Part shown: in pieces, positions 48,561 to 60,728 of the stretch
Numbering within the stretch: position 1 is the first letter of the stretch
Layout: the number at the start of each line of letters is the position of its first letter
Origin: Varroa destructor
Lineage: Eukaryota; Arthropoda; Arachnida; Mesostigmata; Varroidae
Assembly: GCF_002443255.2 (NCBI RefSeq)
Contig: NW_019211457.1
Location: forward strand, 17,232,242 to 17,296,241
Direction: 5' to 3'
Length of the DNA stretch: 64,000 nt
Notes under the pieces: generated by a model
Databases searched by the model: none
The model's input: the letters and a program-made list of their open reading frames with translations, nothing else
What the model was told of the DNA's origin: nothing
Program-made: the position numbers and the translations under genes

Positions 48561-49244
48561 AGGTAACTGAAACGACGACAAACGTACTCGACAAGATGCT
48601 ACAAGGAACTTTTGCAACAGATCTAATTCACTGGGGTAAATAAATATTATGATGAACGCATCATTATTATGAGCAACAGCAAGGCCACTACCACAACGAT
48701 CATTGGGAGCGCCATCACAGGATTGTTCTGATAGAGAGAACGCCAGCGGGAAATTTGCACGCTAGCTGCGTACAAATACGTGCCTGAACATTGCGGTACA
48801 TAATCACATGGCACGTTTGATTGACTTCTGAATTCGAAATGACAATAGTGTCTTCTTCTGTACCTAGCCAAGTTAAACTTATTCACACTTTCCAATTACT
48901 ACTATAGGTGGTCACAAAATTATTCTCTGGCCATAAGCAGATAACAAGATTTTGTGTAATATACAATTTCTAAGTATCTATATGGCATTACAGAAAAAGA
49001 AATAGGTTTTCTACTGTTTTCATATTTTTTTTTTAATCCAGTTACTTGATATTGAGAAGTAAGTTTCCGCTTATCGTCCTTACTCAGAACAATATTTTTC
49101 CACGAACAACTAAGGAGAAGAGCAAAAGTTCTTCATTTCATTGGAAGATTCTGTTTACAATTTAAGATAAATCTGCAGACAAGATACCCAATTACTGCCT
49201 TTCTAAAGTCTTGAACGTTCAATGTAGCTTGAAAATTTCTTTAT
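48561..49244. other. No supported gene
   Basis: A minus-strand frame at 48647-48895 ends in a hydrophobic run but has no other support. Confidence 0.5.
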
Positions 49245-49395
49245 GTTTCGACTTTTACATCCGGCCTTGCGACTTGGCATCCCCTCAGTCGGTCAGTTCC
49301 CGCCACAAAAGGAAGTGTGTGTGAACCCAGATTCAAACCTGGGCCGCAACGTATCCCCAAGCTTATCAGACAAGTGAGGTATCCTGTAATTGTAT
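49245..49395 (-). mobile_element. tRNA-derived SINE, family A copy 3
   Basis: On the minus strand: TCTGATAAGCTTGGGGATAC, then a B box (49329-49339, GGTTTGAATCT) within a T-arm-like CCCAG/CTGGG stem, then CACTTCCTTTTGTGGCGGG, then the tail GATGTAAAAGTCGAAAC. Head and tail match copies 1, 2 and 4. The A box is weak. It sits directly downstream, in the same sense, of a family B fragment. Confidence 0.6.
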
Positions 49396-49403
49396 TCTTA
49401 TCA

Positions 49404-49500
49404 CGGGCCACCTTGAAGGCCTATCGGCTGTAAATTTCCCGTACCATCCGAGATATGGCCTCAGATGGCAAGGCTGAACTTTCAATTTCCATCTACATAG
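49404..49500 (-). mobile_element. Dispersed repeat, family B copy 3
   Basis: On the minus strand: TGTAGATGGAAATTGAAAG, TTCAGCC, GAGGCCATATCTCGGATGG, TACGGGAAATTTACAGCCGA and TAGG. Its start matches the 6.5-kb copy and the rest matches the 20.2-kb copy, so it links the two. No B box is visible upstream, so the head may be lost. Confidence 0.5.
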
Positions 49501-52500
49501 TTCCTGTTACGTGAATGCTTGTTTTGTTAAAAGAAAAGAGAGAAGGACGAGTTAGTCCAGCGCACTCTAGCGCCGTGTAGCACGTAGGTACTGACAGGTT
49601 TGAGAGATGTGGAATCTGCAGTTAACACCAGAGTTCTCGAGAATTGTCGATGATGCCAAACGAAAATTTGTCTTGAAACCTTAGCACTGAATTTTTTAAT
49701 GCGCATATTTTAATTATTATAATTTAAACAATGGTACAGATCTAATACGGCGGTCACAGCATTGTCGAGTTATATTCTACCCGGGTCTCATTGAACGGAT
49801 TTCTGCTCATGCAAGTGCATACAAGTGAAGGTCCACTTGTGTTATCTATAGAAATCTAACAAACTGTGACTACCAGCTACTATTTGTTAAACAATGTCCG
49901 AGAGCAATGCGTCCGACCGGCTAACTGCAATTCTCAGACGCCATTCAACGCCCTTTAAGAGGTCGACGTACGTTAGTAAATGTTATGGTCTTCGTTAGGC
50001 GATACTGAGGACGTCAAACTTAGATCTAACAAAAAAAAGTGCAAATGGGTCAGTTGGGCGATATAAAAGGGGTATAGGCGAATGCAATTGTGCATTGTTC
50101 GGGGCATTCGGACTTATTTCCCTGAAAAGTCGATGAGTGCGCAAAGCGTGCTATCTTCGGGCGCAGGAAACTATGGCGCAGTATATGCTTTATTCGAGCT
50201 CATTCGTTCAATTTAATTAAATGACCTCACTAGCAAGACTGTATATTTTAAATCAAAAAAATAATCACGATTACAATAGAAAAATCGATTGAACGCCATG
50301 TAGCTCTTTCCTATCATGGACTAGATGCGTGTATGAATATAAGACAGGTTCAAGTTTTTAAGGCCTATGCAGCGAATAGTACATTCGCTAGGTGTACCTA
50401 TAAAGATCTTATTAAAGAGCCATCACTGAGCAATCGATGGCTGGCGGGTCGTCGTTAAAAGATATGATATCACAGAACATGTTTTTGTATTTCAAACGCT
50501 AGTTAATTGTTTGTAAACGGTACTGTTTGAGAAATGTCTAACCAGTAAAGGTTACATATCTTTCTATGTCTAACAGGATACATCTGTGACAGATTGAATT
50601 TCACCATAGTGTTGGAACAGCCTTCCCCCATAGACAAGGGTCGTCTGTGTTTTAATCAAATGCTGCGCTTTCTTTCACGGTTGGGAAGTTGTTATTGAAA
50701 AGCCAAACAATTCCAAGTATGGATCATATTCAGTTAGGATTAAATGTTGAATTGGCGCCTAATGGAGGACATTTTATCTGAATGTTTCGATAACGGCTGC
50801 AATCTAATTCATTGCTCTTGGTTGCTACATGGAAACACTTTTAAATTTTTTCTTTTTTTTTTTAATTAAAGAAAGCTGTATCCGCTCGTTGTATTTTAAC
50901 AAGCATAAAATCATGTTACGTGGATACGTTTTAAAAGCTTCAAGTGTTTAAAAATATATTTTTTCATCGCAAGTAGCAAATATAATGTAAAGTTGAAGTA
51001 TAGTGAATCACGAAATGCCAAAGGCGTTACTCTTCAGGACTTCGTAATAACATTAATGGCAGCGTGTATTAACAATTTGTGTATTGTTGCACATCTGCAG
51101 TTATATCACATTGTGTTAAACAGTGCACACATGTTAAGCATATATAGGCAGAGACACCGAATAAAGAGTCTTCTCGTTGAATTTTCGCTAATGCCGACAT
51201 AGTACTGTGATACGCCTCCAAAAACGTACTTGACGTCCGGTGTAGCTAAACGTCTTCTGGTACGTATTGTTAATGTATAGCATATTGTCACGGTGTTATC
51301 TCAGTTGTGTTCTGAACGAGTGTCAATATCGTATCAACTCACTTCTATTGTACCCATGAAGACACCTTGCCTCGAGAAGACATGGTGAAGCTCGTACAAA
51401 ATTCTGTCCCATCATTCTTACCAGACAGAGCAAAACATAGTGGACGCTTGTTGCACTGGCGATGACTTGCTGCATTGGCACTCTGAAGTCATTACGCATC
51501 AGCGAAAACTAATACCTTCTTAGTATCTTTTGCCGGCCTCAGAGGTAACAAACGCTCGGATAGCTTCCTACCAGGACAAACGATGCGTCGAATTCGTCCT
51601 TATGCCATGTATGTGTATTGATTTTTTTAGTTGCTGACGTCAGCTTACTTATCATAAATCCCTTGGACATAAATATAAGACTGAGTAATAACATATTTAA
51701 TTACTACTATTATTATTATACCTGTATGATAGAAAAGGGCGGCGGGAACGATGAGCCACTTCCGAAATTTTAAACACGAACTCCTATCGTACTTATTGTT
51801 TGCTTCTACGATAATATAATAACGACACAGGTGTTATTTACATAAATTTCTACGCTATTTGTGCCAGCTCGCTATTTCGTATGCCTGGTCGAGCAATCTC
51901 GGTGTCAAGCCTTAGCAAAGCTCCAGTGTACGCCAATTGCAAACGACTGTGGTGGTAGACCACCGGTTGAGGCTGGGATGAATCTATTGCTGGCTAAAGA
52001 ATGAACCACGACCAAAAAGTAGCTACATGTTTTAAATTGGTAGAAATAATTTAGAGCGCTATGTATCCGTCGGCGGTGATCGATCTGCCCAAAGATGTCG
52101 TTTTGAAAAAAATCTATTTCACCAGAATAAGATTTCATATGAAACCGTGTGTACACACGCTTCGTGTTGCTTCCGGACCCAGCTGACTCGCTTCCTTTCT
52201 GGCCTTTCGATACACCGTCTGTATAGTGAGTGCCTACAATACAGTTTGATACTTAAAAAAAAGTGCTATTAAAGAATCATATCTTACGGTCCAAACGACC
52301 ACCAACCGTTTCTCCATCCATACAAGTTATGTTTTGGCGCACACTTCTTGAATTTCTCGCCGGTTTTGTTCGAAGTCGCAGCAGTGACAGCAACTCTGGC
52401 AACCTCGGGGACTTTAGGATACGCTTTCGTTCATCACTGACCCACTTTTGAAACGCGAAAGATATTTAATTATCTCATGTCCGCAGCCGTTGATCGTTAC

Positions 52501-52999
52501 GTGGGGACCGCTTCTATTCCCCACTCGTTCCGTTTACCATCTCGCCGTGAGAAAAGGGCAGAATTCGCTTACATTGATACGAACGCCTGTTATCACTTTC
52601 GACTTTCCTATAATATCTTTGACAACTGCTCCGTTTCGAGTTACAACGGGGAACGGTGACTAATGGTAGATCGGTTAGTTCACAAAAATAGTGCAATAGG
52701 GATAAATGATAGTGTTGTCGCAGTGGCAGGAATAACTTCGGATTGAATATTTTCCACAAAAACGTAATAAAAGAGCGAGCAAAAGAAACCGACTAGCCCG
52801 GAAGTTCCCTCGAGTCACCGACGCTAGCAGTCTGCTTTTAATGACAAAGCCACGTCGTCTGGCTGGGTGCGCTGTCTTTTTTCTCTACCGAACCAATGAC
52901 TTGGATAGCTAAGCCTCTAATTGAAGTTGATCAAGTAGTTCAAGTCCCGCTAACAATTGTGTGCGCTTTATAACTGTATTATTTCTGTGTATCTATGTG
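49501..52999. other. No supported gene
   Basis: The region 52310-52660 has open runs in two adjoining plus frames with pyrimidine-ending codons (for instance 52453-52659, stop at 52657), which could be a decayed gene or exon; the product is not recognised. An ATT repeat lies near 51706-51718. Confidence 0.4.
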
Positions 53000-53002
53000 C
53001 AG

Positions 53003-53025
53003 AAAGGTACTATATAAGAGAACAG
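53003..53025 (+). CDS. Candidate 23-nt micro-exon
   Basis: TTATTTCTGTGTATCTATGT GCAG is a good pyrimidine-rich acceptor (AG at 53001-53002), and 23 nt later GAACAG|GTAAGAAT is a near-consensus donor (GT at 53026). Two of three frames through the 23 nt are open (RYYIREQ or KVLYKRT). Micro-exons of this size exist in animal genes, but without flanking exons this remains a splice-site pair only. Confidence 0.22.
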
Positions 53026-56000
53026 GTAAGAATACAAAGTTATGAAGTGATGTATGATGCGGTGCGAGATATAAACGCTGCATCGTACGCACCGGAATAT
53101 GGGGCTGGTTCCCTTATCCAGCTTCACGTAGTTTTAATTACCTTGTTCTCCCTATCCCCCTTCTCAGAGGGATAGCGCAAACACACTGTGCCTAAACAGT
53201 AATTTTCCGCTCTTATTTCCAGGAACTTACCTCTTAGAACTTACTTCGAGATTCTTTCGAGTTTACACGAATCTCGATAGTACCTTAAATAGGGCGTGTC
53301 CATACACGCAGCAAAAAAGGTGATACGAAAAGAACTACTGAATATACGTCGTCCCGAGCCAAAGGGGACTGAGATTACAAGTGTATGTACAGTATATTAT
53401 GTACCTGTAAGTAAGTGCTGTAGGGAAGACGTGACACTTAACTATGGGTACCTGTTTCGTGAGAAAAAACGTCACTCTTCGAAACACCTATAGCCAAAAT
53501 ACTCTGAGTAAATGGTTACAGTAAATGGTTATTCCTACAAAATATAGGAAGGTCAAAAAGAGGAACTATGCACTGCTTCGAGGGGCAAAGGTTAAGAGGA
53601 TCAGTGAGTGGGAGAACGTGGGTGTGGCGTAACTCAGCGCGAAACAAATGATTTTTTCTTCGTTTCGATTTAGAGCTCGGTGCAGAAAAGGTCAAATACA
53701 TAATAAGTTAACGGAGATAGAGTGGAGTATTTAATATGATAATAATGATTTGTAAATAAACACGCCTCTATACCAGGTCCAGCTACCAGCAAGCGGGATC
53801 GGTTCCCGGCATTGCATTATGATGGTATTCGATATCCTGTTCTTTCGGCCGCTGTAAGCCTATTTTTTTTAGACACACTTCATATGCTAAAATTAGGTAC
53901 TTGAGGCAAATGTGATTCACGTGGCTTTTGTAAAATGTCAGTGGTACTCAATTCAGTGTGAAATAATTCCCTTGCCCCTAGGCCTCTCGCCGTAGCTCGC
54001 GTATGGCTCTATTATCTCGTTCGGCCTCATCATAACGCCACTGATCTAAGCGAAGTGAGTATATACGCGTGTGTTAACCGTTACGACGCAATTGTTACGA
54101 CCGTTATTGCATCAGCAGTCGCATGCCGAAAGGGGAGGAAAGAAGGCACATACAGGGCTCAGCAAAGTGTTCAATGTCTAGACAAGATATTGCGGAGAGG
54201 ATTGAGTGCGAGTGCAATCTGATTGATGATAATAAAGGAACGAAAACACGCGCACACACTCTTAAATATATTTGTCGTTTTGATAACGCACATCTAGATA
54301 CGCATTTCTCGGAGTGGCCAATGTCGCCAAAGATGTCTAGTTAAACGAATAGATCGGTTACTTACAACGAGAACGCAACTCGTACGACCAGAAGTTGCTA
54401 TTAAAAACACCGAACTGTTGTTTATATGTAATTGTACGCAGCGATGAAACAGAGGACTAAATAAGCTGAAACTGATCCTCTCTGCACTGAATCGGCTGAA
54501 ATAAAAATTTTACGCGATCCAAATCAAGTTTTGCTCAATTTCAGTATCGTTCTTGTTTTTTTTTTTCTGTTTTTATACCTTTATTAAGCCCTACGATAGA
54601 TTGAATAGATTACAACCCGCCCTTTACGCAGATCGCTGATCCTTTCCCTAGCTATTAATAAAATTTTTACACACAATTTCATCTAAGGTTTGTGAATGTT
54701 TAATACTGAAATAACAGCGAGTGAATATAATAGGGAACCTAGGCACGAGTTGAGCCGCTGGTGCAGTGAACGACTTCCTCTAGACAATCACCTGTAAAAG
54801 GCTTTGTTTCATAACGTAGACTTAATCACTTCATTCCGTCCGCTGACTTTCTTAGGGAAGCTAAGTGCGGAGTTTGTAGCCATTGGCAGCGAATCCAGAG
54901 GAGGTGAAAGAACAAAATTGCTACCGCAACTTCAACGGCCCAACTAAAAGAAACTACGAGAATTCATTTTGATCTCTGGACATTGTCCAGAGAATCCTTT
55001 TACCGAAGTTCCAGCCATCAAATTGTGACACGAGATTGGCAATATTCCATTAATTATCTCTTAAAATCTGGCTTTTTAAAAATTTTATTGCTCTTCATAC
55101 ATGTTTCATTTCGCAAAAAGATGTGCCCCATCGCTTTCCTTCATAGATTACTTATACGAGCATGCCTTTTATGCACCTTTTCCTACTGCCCATAGCTTTA
55201 GCACGAGTGTTCATATTCAGCTAACTGGGTACAGCGCGCAGGAGGAACCTATCCTATCTCGCGATACTGATTTTTCTCAGAGCCATGTGCAGGCATACAG
55301 TTGAAACTTGACTATTGGGAAAACTCAATTCAATCGTAGATGAAGGGATGCCAAGTTCGTATATTTTCCTTTTTAAGGCGAATGTGGTGATGATACTTAG
55401 TTAAATAACCTCGTATAATGGTTTAAAGTTAAGCGGAATATCCTGCAATTTCTATATAGAGTAATAAACAATGCCACGTTCCCACAACCGATTGGAATGT
55501 ATTCTGGTCTTTTATATCTGTGTCGCTGTACAGTATTGAGAGCAACTTCATATTATAAAAAAAATACGACCTATAACTTCGTTACTCAATTCATTTGGTC
55601 CTGCAGTTTAATTTAAACGGATCGAGTTTGTCGTCCTGTTGATTGCACTGAGGGATGCGGGTGCCATTGTCATGGTTCGCGCATGTGTACATTTTCACTC
55701 ATGCGAAGTAACTGCATGCCCATCGTATGGTTTATGACTCGGTAATAAAAGTTGATAAACTTTAATGTGATAAAGATTTTTAAAGATAGAGCAACTAATT
55801 ATTGCTACGGATATTGTCTACACAAAAAGTGCTTAAACCTTAACAACGATTGATCGACCTATAACAGTGCCGTATACAGTGCCGGATTCTCATATAAGCA
55901 GAAGGTTGAACAGATGATTGGGCCAAAAGAAAGAGTCATTTTGTACACTGATTCAGGCACGCATGTACATACCTATTAGTAATTTCCGATCCGGTAAGAC

Positions 56001-57622
56001 TCATCATAGTCGTTACTTTCCTCCATTCACGTTCTCTAAGCTTCGCAGCTTTTGATTTGATGGGAAATGCCCATATTTTGTAGTGGCCGCCAACCCGTGC
56101 GATTAAGCTCAACATCTAAATATCGTATCGTCTATATAACTCGTTGTGAGGAATCTGCTTCACTCGTGATCGACTAAAGTTGATTTTCAATTGATTCTAT
56201 TGATGCTTTTAACGGGCAGCACCGTGTAGCTCGTTTATAGAATACACTGTTTCTGTTACGTAACTGTGAACGGGAGACAGTAATACAACTCTATCGATCA
56301 TGCTTTATCAATAGGATCTAATTTTTGTTTGAATTAACTTATACCTTGTAGATATTCAAGATGCTCCTATTAATTGAAGACGGAAGTGTAGAAAGCGTCC
56401 AACCATAAGGGTAAAGCTTTTTTCTTTTTTTCGTAGAGTTTAGTCCGTTAGAAGAACGAGTTCCGCGCTCACACAGCGACGGATTAAACGGTAGAACTAT
56501 TCATCTCGGGAGTGGCGTGGTCCATGCACTCTGAACGCGTTGCCATAGTAACCATGAGCGTACGGGCTTTGCTGGTTCCAATCTCAATTTTGGAATATCG
56601 CTACCATGCCATATCATAAATCTGTTGGGGAAGTGTAAGGTAAATTTAAGAAGACTCAACCCCCCCCCCCCCCCACCACCACCAAACTCTCTAGTCGGAG
56701 AAGGTCCTTGACGTTGTATGTACTTGAGGACTTGTTCACGCAACGGAAATAGCGAAAAAAGAAAAGTTAAAAAAAAACTGTTAGCGTATTTCAAAGTCAT
56801 GCTATTTGTATTTGTTGCTATGATTTAAATTTCCAGACTTTATAACTCTGTCTGAAGTAGGCTAGCTTTGCTTGGACTCATATTGGAACCGTGATCGATG
56901 TTACAAGGTAGTCCATTGAGTAGTGACCGTTAAAATTAATACATACTGAAAGTATTACATCTGGCACTTCCGTCAAGCGCTGTCTCAGATGGCTGATTTC
57001 CGGCACAGGGCAAAGGTTTTGAGTCTAGACCACTTCGCGCACACCTAAAATCATTAACCGAGCGTGTTATCATCGTACTATCTCACAAGGCAAAGATAAT
57101 AAAAAGTACTAAAATGACAAAAGTCGAATTATATCATAATGGATCGACGAATGTTTTCTCGGCGGCAAGCCGTCTTAGCCTTTGCAGAACGAATCATTAA
57201 AAATGTTCATTTACTCTTTAGTTACGTAATGGCCCTTCGTTTCGAACCTTATAACGATAGTAATATTTGTGCTAGAACTTGAAATTAGTATAGGCGCGGG
57301 ACCGTTGAATACAATCATAAATAATACGACGTTGTCTTTAAACTCTGGAAGCTTATATTGTGTTTGTTTTTGAGTGTACTTATTTCGAAGAGGGTAACCA
57401 ACGACTTTGCGTTCTATCGATCAACACGATGACATCATTGATGACGCTTACGTGATGGGATGCACGACGTCGACATTCCATTGGAGGAACAGCTGATTTT
57501 CGAAACCTATGCGGCTTGACGAGGCTGTCTTAGTCATCCCGTAGAGCGCTATTGGCAGACCCGCAGGAGTCAGTGTTGTAATTGATCTATCTTGAAAACA
57601 TAGTTGTTTATGCTGTGTGCAG
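53026..57622. other. No firm gene
   Basis: Weak frames: 53296-53493, 54123-54344 (ATG start, polar, follows a possible acceptor TTGCATCAG), 55101-55304. At 53767-53850 GGGATCGGTTCCCGGC plus ATATCCTGTTC may be a decayed SINE A. At 56510-56650 GGTTCCAATCT (one B-box-like match) precedes AAGTGTAAGGTAAATT and the C tract, possibly another SINE. Confidence 0.4.
56660..56685 (+). repeat. Poly(C) plus (ACC)n tract
   Basis: Fifteen C followed by ACC units. On the minus strand it would encode a Gly run in one frame, an effect of the repeat. Confidence 0.9.
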
Positions 57623-57877
57623 CATTCATCACAGTATGATGCACAATGTCCACACTCGGCAATTTCTATTGACAAATCAACAACAGCACGAAAAGCAGCT
57701 ACGGATAGGGCCATTCTGCTGCGCGGAATTTCCCCAGTCCCCGATTCTGTCTCGTCGGATTTTCTCGCTTCACTCGATCAGCCTGAACTGCCTACCCGCG
57801 GTCAAGTGTTGTTATTACAGCAAAGCAAATCCCGACCAACAGAAAACAACAACAATAATATCATAAGAAAAACGTGA
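57623..57877 (+). CDS. Candidate last exon with poly(A) signal, unknown protein
   Basis: TTTATGCTGTGTGCAG|CAT is an acceptable acceptor. The frame then runs 84 codons to TGA (57875-57877), and AATAAA follows at 57915, 38 nt later, with a GT-rich stretch after that. Residues are polar, with a Ser/Thr-Ala basic start (STTARKAATDRAILLRG), SPVPDSVSSDFLASLDQPEL in the middle and an Asn run near the end. I do not recognise the family. The opposite strand also has an 88-codon ATG frame (57448-57714) with a Cys cluster GHCASYCDECC, so the coding strand is not certain. Upstream exons were not found. Confidence 0.3.
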   Translation, partial: HSSQYDAQCPHSAISIDKSTTARKAATDRAILLRGISPVPDSVSSDFLASLDQPELPTRGQVLLLQQSKSRPTENNNNNIIRKT

Positions 57878-57914
57878 ACACTTTCTCCAATTGTACGGTT
57901 TACGATAGATTGCT

Positions 57915-57920
57915 AATAAA
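57915..57920 (+). promoter_or_regulatory. Possible poly(A) signal
   Basis: AATAAA 38 nt after the stop codon of the candidate last exon, followed by ATGGTGGG. Position and downstream GT-richness fit; chance cannot be excluded. Confidence 0.35.
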
Positions 57921-58330
57921 ATCTATTGTAGTTATAAACAGTCCTCTTACAGATGGTGGGCAAATTACTGTTTACTGTTCAATGATGACAAGTTGACACG
58001 GAACCATATTCGTAACTTTGTCAAGACCAATCAACGACCGCAATTAATTTTTTTTCTGCCTTTCTGTTCCCTCTATTTCCTTCTAGTTGATCCCGCAATA
58101 TAACTTGAGCGACCACAGACGGAACCGGCTTCTTTCTCTTTTCTAGCGGTACCACCTGTTCAACCAACTGTTATATTTATATATCCCGTAAGCGGTCCGA
58201 AAGCCTATCATTTTCTCAATATATGCTGCGGTATGAAATACACTTAATCATTTAATCAAAGCGGTTCCATCTGCGTGTTTTCAGTCTGAACGTACGTACC
58301 TATGATACCTATGATCTGAGGGGCAAACCC

Positions 58331-58408
58331 ATGAAAATATGTACGGCTGGAATGCTTAGTGTGGGATTCGTAGTCGCAGTCTATGCCCACACCGCGTTCG
58401 GCGTCGTC
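58331..58408 (+). CDS. Candidate first exon encoding a signal peptide
   Basis: ATG (58331) opens MKICTAGMLSVGFVVAVYAH then TAFG: a short basic start, a hydrophobic core and a small-residue site (TAFG), a textbook secretory signal peptide. After 26 codons, GTC|GTAAGTAGA is a perfect donor core at 58409, phase 0. If not spliced, the frame continues to 58555 as a 74-residue protein with a second hydrophobic stretch. AACCC before the ATG is a fair start context. The neighbours downstream (58747-58902 and 58959-59124) are Cys-containing frames, so a small secreted protein gene is plausible. Confidence 0.35.
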
Positions 58409-58746
58409 GTAAGTAGAGCTAAGCTTTTGGAAGATAGAAATATTATCTGCTTTGAGGCCACCGTTATGGCCATGGTCGGTGTTGTCAAAAATAAAGCTGC
58501 CGCCACAAGGTTTTTTATATTGTTGGCCAACAGGATCCGACGGCCCTTCGTTTAGGTTGGGACGTTTGCTCGACCATCAAATTTTGATCGCAACGGCGAT
58601 TTAGTTGATAGTATTATTTTAGAATCGCTAAGAGGTTGTGTTGTACGCTTGATATGCTCAATGGGACAATTTCCCGCTAACTTAGAGAAAGACGGGGTTA
58701 GATGAAGCGCTGAGTCTCATGGATCGTCAAAGACCGGCTAGTCTTC

Positions 58747-58902
58747 ATGGAATTTTCGTCAAAACACATCGTATCTTGCTTTGATGCGAACGCTGATTTG
58801 TCTTTCTTGAATCCGTGTCGCCGGGGCGAACCTTCCGTGGTGGAGGGCGTATCGCTTTGCAGGAAGTGTTACAGAAAGTTTGGCCTCCACCAGAGTTGCT
58901 GA
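58747..58902 (+). CDS. Small Cys-rich open frame, unassigned
   Basis: 51 codons from ATG, with Cys at residues 11, 24, 38, 41 and 51 and the end reading SLCRKCYRKFGLHQSC. The pattern and basic end are like a small secreted disulfide peptide, but it lacks its own signal peptide. It lies 340 bases downstream of a signal-peptide exon with a donor; no convincing acceptor in the right phase was found. The +1 frame over its 3' half, after TTTGCAG (58862), is also open in phase 0 with that donor. Unproven. Confidence 0.22.
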   Translation: MEFSSKHIVSCFDANADLSFLNPCRRGEPSVVEGVSLCRKCYRKFGLHQSC

Positions 58903-58958
58903 CCACGATGCGCACCCTTTTGAAAGTAAAATGGCATGTTATTATTTCATTTGTTTAG

Positions 58959-59124
58959 TAGAATGATATGCGGCGCCAGCTGTACGCTTTACCTGACCAT
59001 TGACGCGGCAAAAATGCTTTCTTTGACGGCGTCGGACTCAGACTTAGGGAATACTTGGCTGACGTTACACATGTCAGCTGGATGCAGCCGACTAAGTGTT
59101 GAAAACAATAAGCTCGAGATTTAA
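58959..59124 (+). CDS. Candidate exon with Cys residues, unassigned
   Basis: TTATTTCATTTGTTTAG is a good acceptor (AG at 58957-58958). Phase 1 gives RMICGASCTLYLTIDAAK and onward for 54 codons to TAA, with Cys in MICGASC and SAGC. A direct join to the signal-peptide exon (phase 0) would create an immediate stop, so an intermediate exon is required if they belong together. GC-richer than its flanks. No family recognised. Confidence 0.25.
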
Positions 59125-60054
59125 TAGAAATAGACTGCGTCTTCGCTAAATAAAGCAATAACTAAAACAGGTCAAAATCACTTGTATGTGTTTTATAAAA
59201 AGTACTTTATTTGATAGAAAAAATTACTTTTCACAAATCCATACATCAGGCACCTCGGTATTCCGCAACAGCCCGTTGTACTATCGAGTCATGTGTAGTT
59301 TTATAGCTTACGTATATAGTCACTACTGGCATAGATTTCGTATCTACGTCCATGCAAAAAATAAGGTCTGAAGAAACAGCGGCTTTAGTACAGACGTTAG
59401 TTGTAGGACAAACGACGATAATTTGCCATGTGCCGCGCAAAATTTCTCGAGCCAACGCGGATATAAGAACACCATTTAACGACAGCATATACGGCTAGTA
59501 GCAGCAAAAAGAAAATAACAGATTTTTTTTAAAAAGATATTGGCAAGAAAATAATAGCGTAATCGGGAATGAACAGATCATTACTGTCTTAACCATGATC
59601 GTTTTTAACACATAGAGATGTATTTTTTTTACAAATATGCCATTCGAAAGAAGTTTTTCATCTTAATACACGCACGTATATAGTTTAATTGATTTTTACA
59701 AAATCGATCAAATACCCTGTATAAGTATTTAGAAGAAAATTGAAGCTAACTTTGTACGAAAATTCGCAAGGTTAATATGTTGTCGTCACCAGTTGTAACA
59801 CAGTAAAATACTCCATACAATTTCTACGTTGGAGTCATTGCACTATTGAAAAACTATAACACAAACATTTTAATGCATTTTGAGCAGCTGATTGCCGAAG
59901 ACCTTCGACGATTGTGCCTTCTACAATCGATAGCATCTAGTATGAAGGAGGAAATCTATTAGCGAGCATATGACGTCCCGCAATGGCCATAATCTATTTG
60001 ACCAATAATAACTGGTCATCGAATCATGGCGCTCTCATCTTTATCACACACACG
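59125..60054. other. No supported gene
   Basis: AT-rich. Short frames on both strands at 59186-59488 have no support. Confidence 0.5.
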
Positions 60055-60107
60055 TATCGATAAGATCTGACCAGCATTTCTAGATGCTTGATGAAATCTT
60101 ATCGATA
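60055..60107. other. Perfect 12-bp-stem hairpin
   Basis: TATCGATAAGAT (60055-60066) and ATCTTATCGATA (60096-60107) are exact inverted repeats. Inside, AGCAT and ATGCT pair again around TTCTAG, giving a 53-nt foldback with one internal loop. It could be a pre-miRNA-like hairpin, a remnant of a short inverted-repeat element, or chance. Confidence 0.6.
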
Positions 60108-60728
60108 TCACCAGCGTAAGCCGGCAAAGAAGATGAAAGCTAAAATTAAGTTATTGGCTTAAGAATCCTTAATGGACGACATAAAGATTTCGAAAAATAA
60201 GCGGATACCCAACATGTGCCATCTTAAAAGTCTCCACAAATGTCTAATACGTTTTCCATTTTGATGAATACCATGGGTCAACAATACATACAGGTTTACA
60301 GGTAGTACCGTTCAACTGCGGCGTTTTGCGGCGAAGATTAACTCTACTTGGGAACATAGTCGTTCCAGTTACCAGCGACCCATTTTAAAATATGCAAATT
60401 TATCTTACAGGTACAAACATATCGTGGGGAAAATTAGGGTGAATATAACAAAAATATAGACAAGTATGGCCGCTCACACCTGCCAATTAGAATGTGCGCA
60501 GCAAGAAGACTTGGCACGCCGTTATTTGACAACACTTACTATAAAAAAAAAAACTGTGGCAGACCATTGACTGCATGCACGAACATTCTAGTGTACGCGT
60601 CTATATGCTCCGTGACAAGAAAAAAAAAGCGTGACTTAATAACAGTGATTGCGGCTGTGTACGAAACGGCGACATTGTGAGCCACGTTGTTGGCGGCCGA
60701 GTCCGTGTCTACAGGTACTGCTCTCCCT

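Noticed and set aside
53296..53493. Enzyme start resembling AKKxxRKELL
   Set aside because: Only the first dozen residues recall such a protein; the rest has no matching motifs.
56990..57060. Further SINE from GGTTTTGAGTC
   Set aside because: Only 8 of 11 B-box positions and no tail match.
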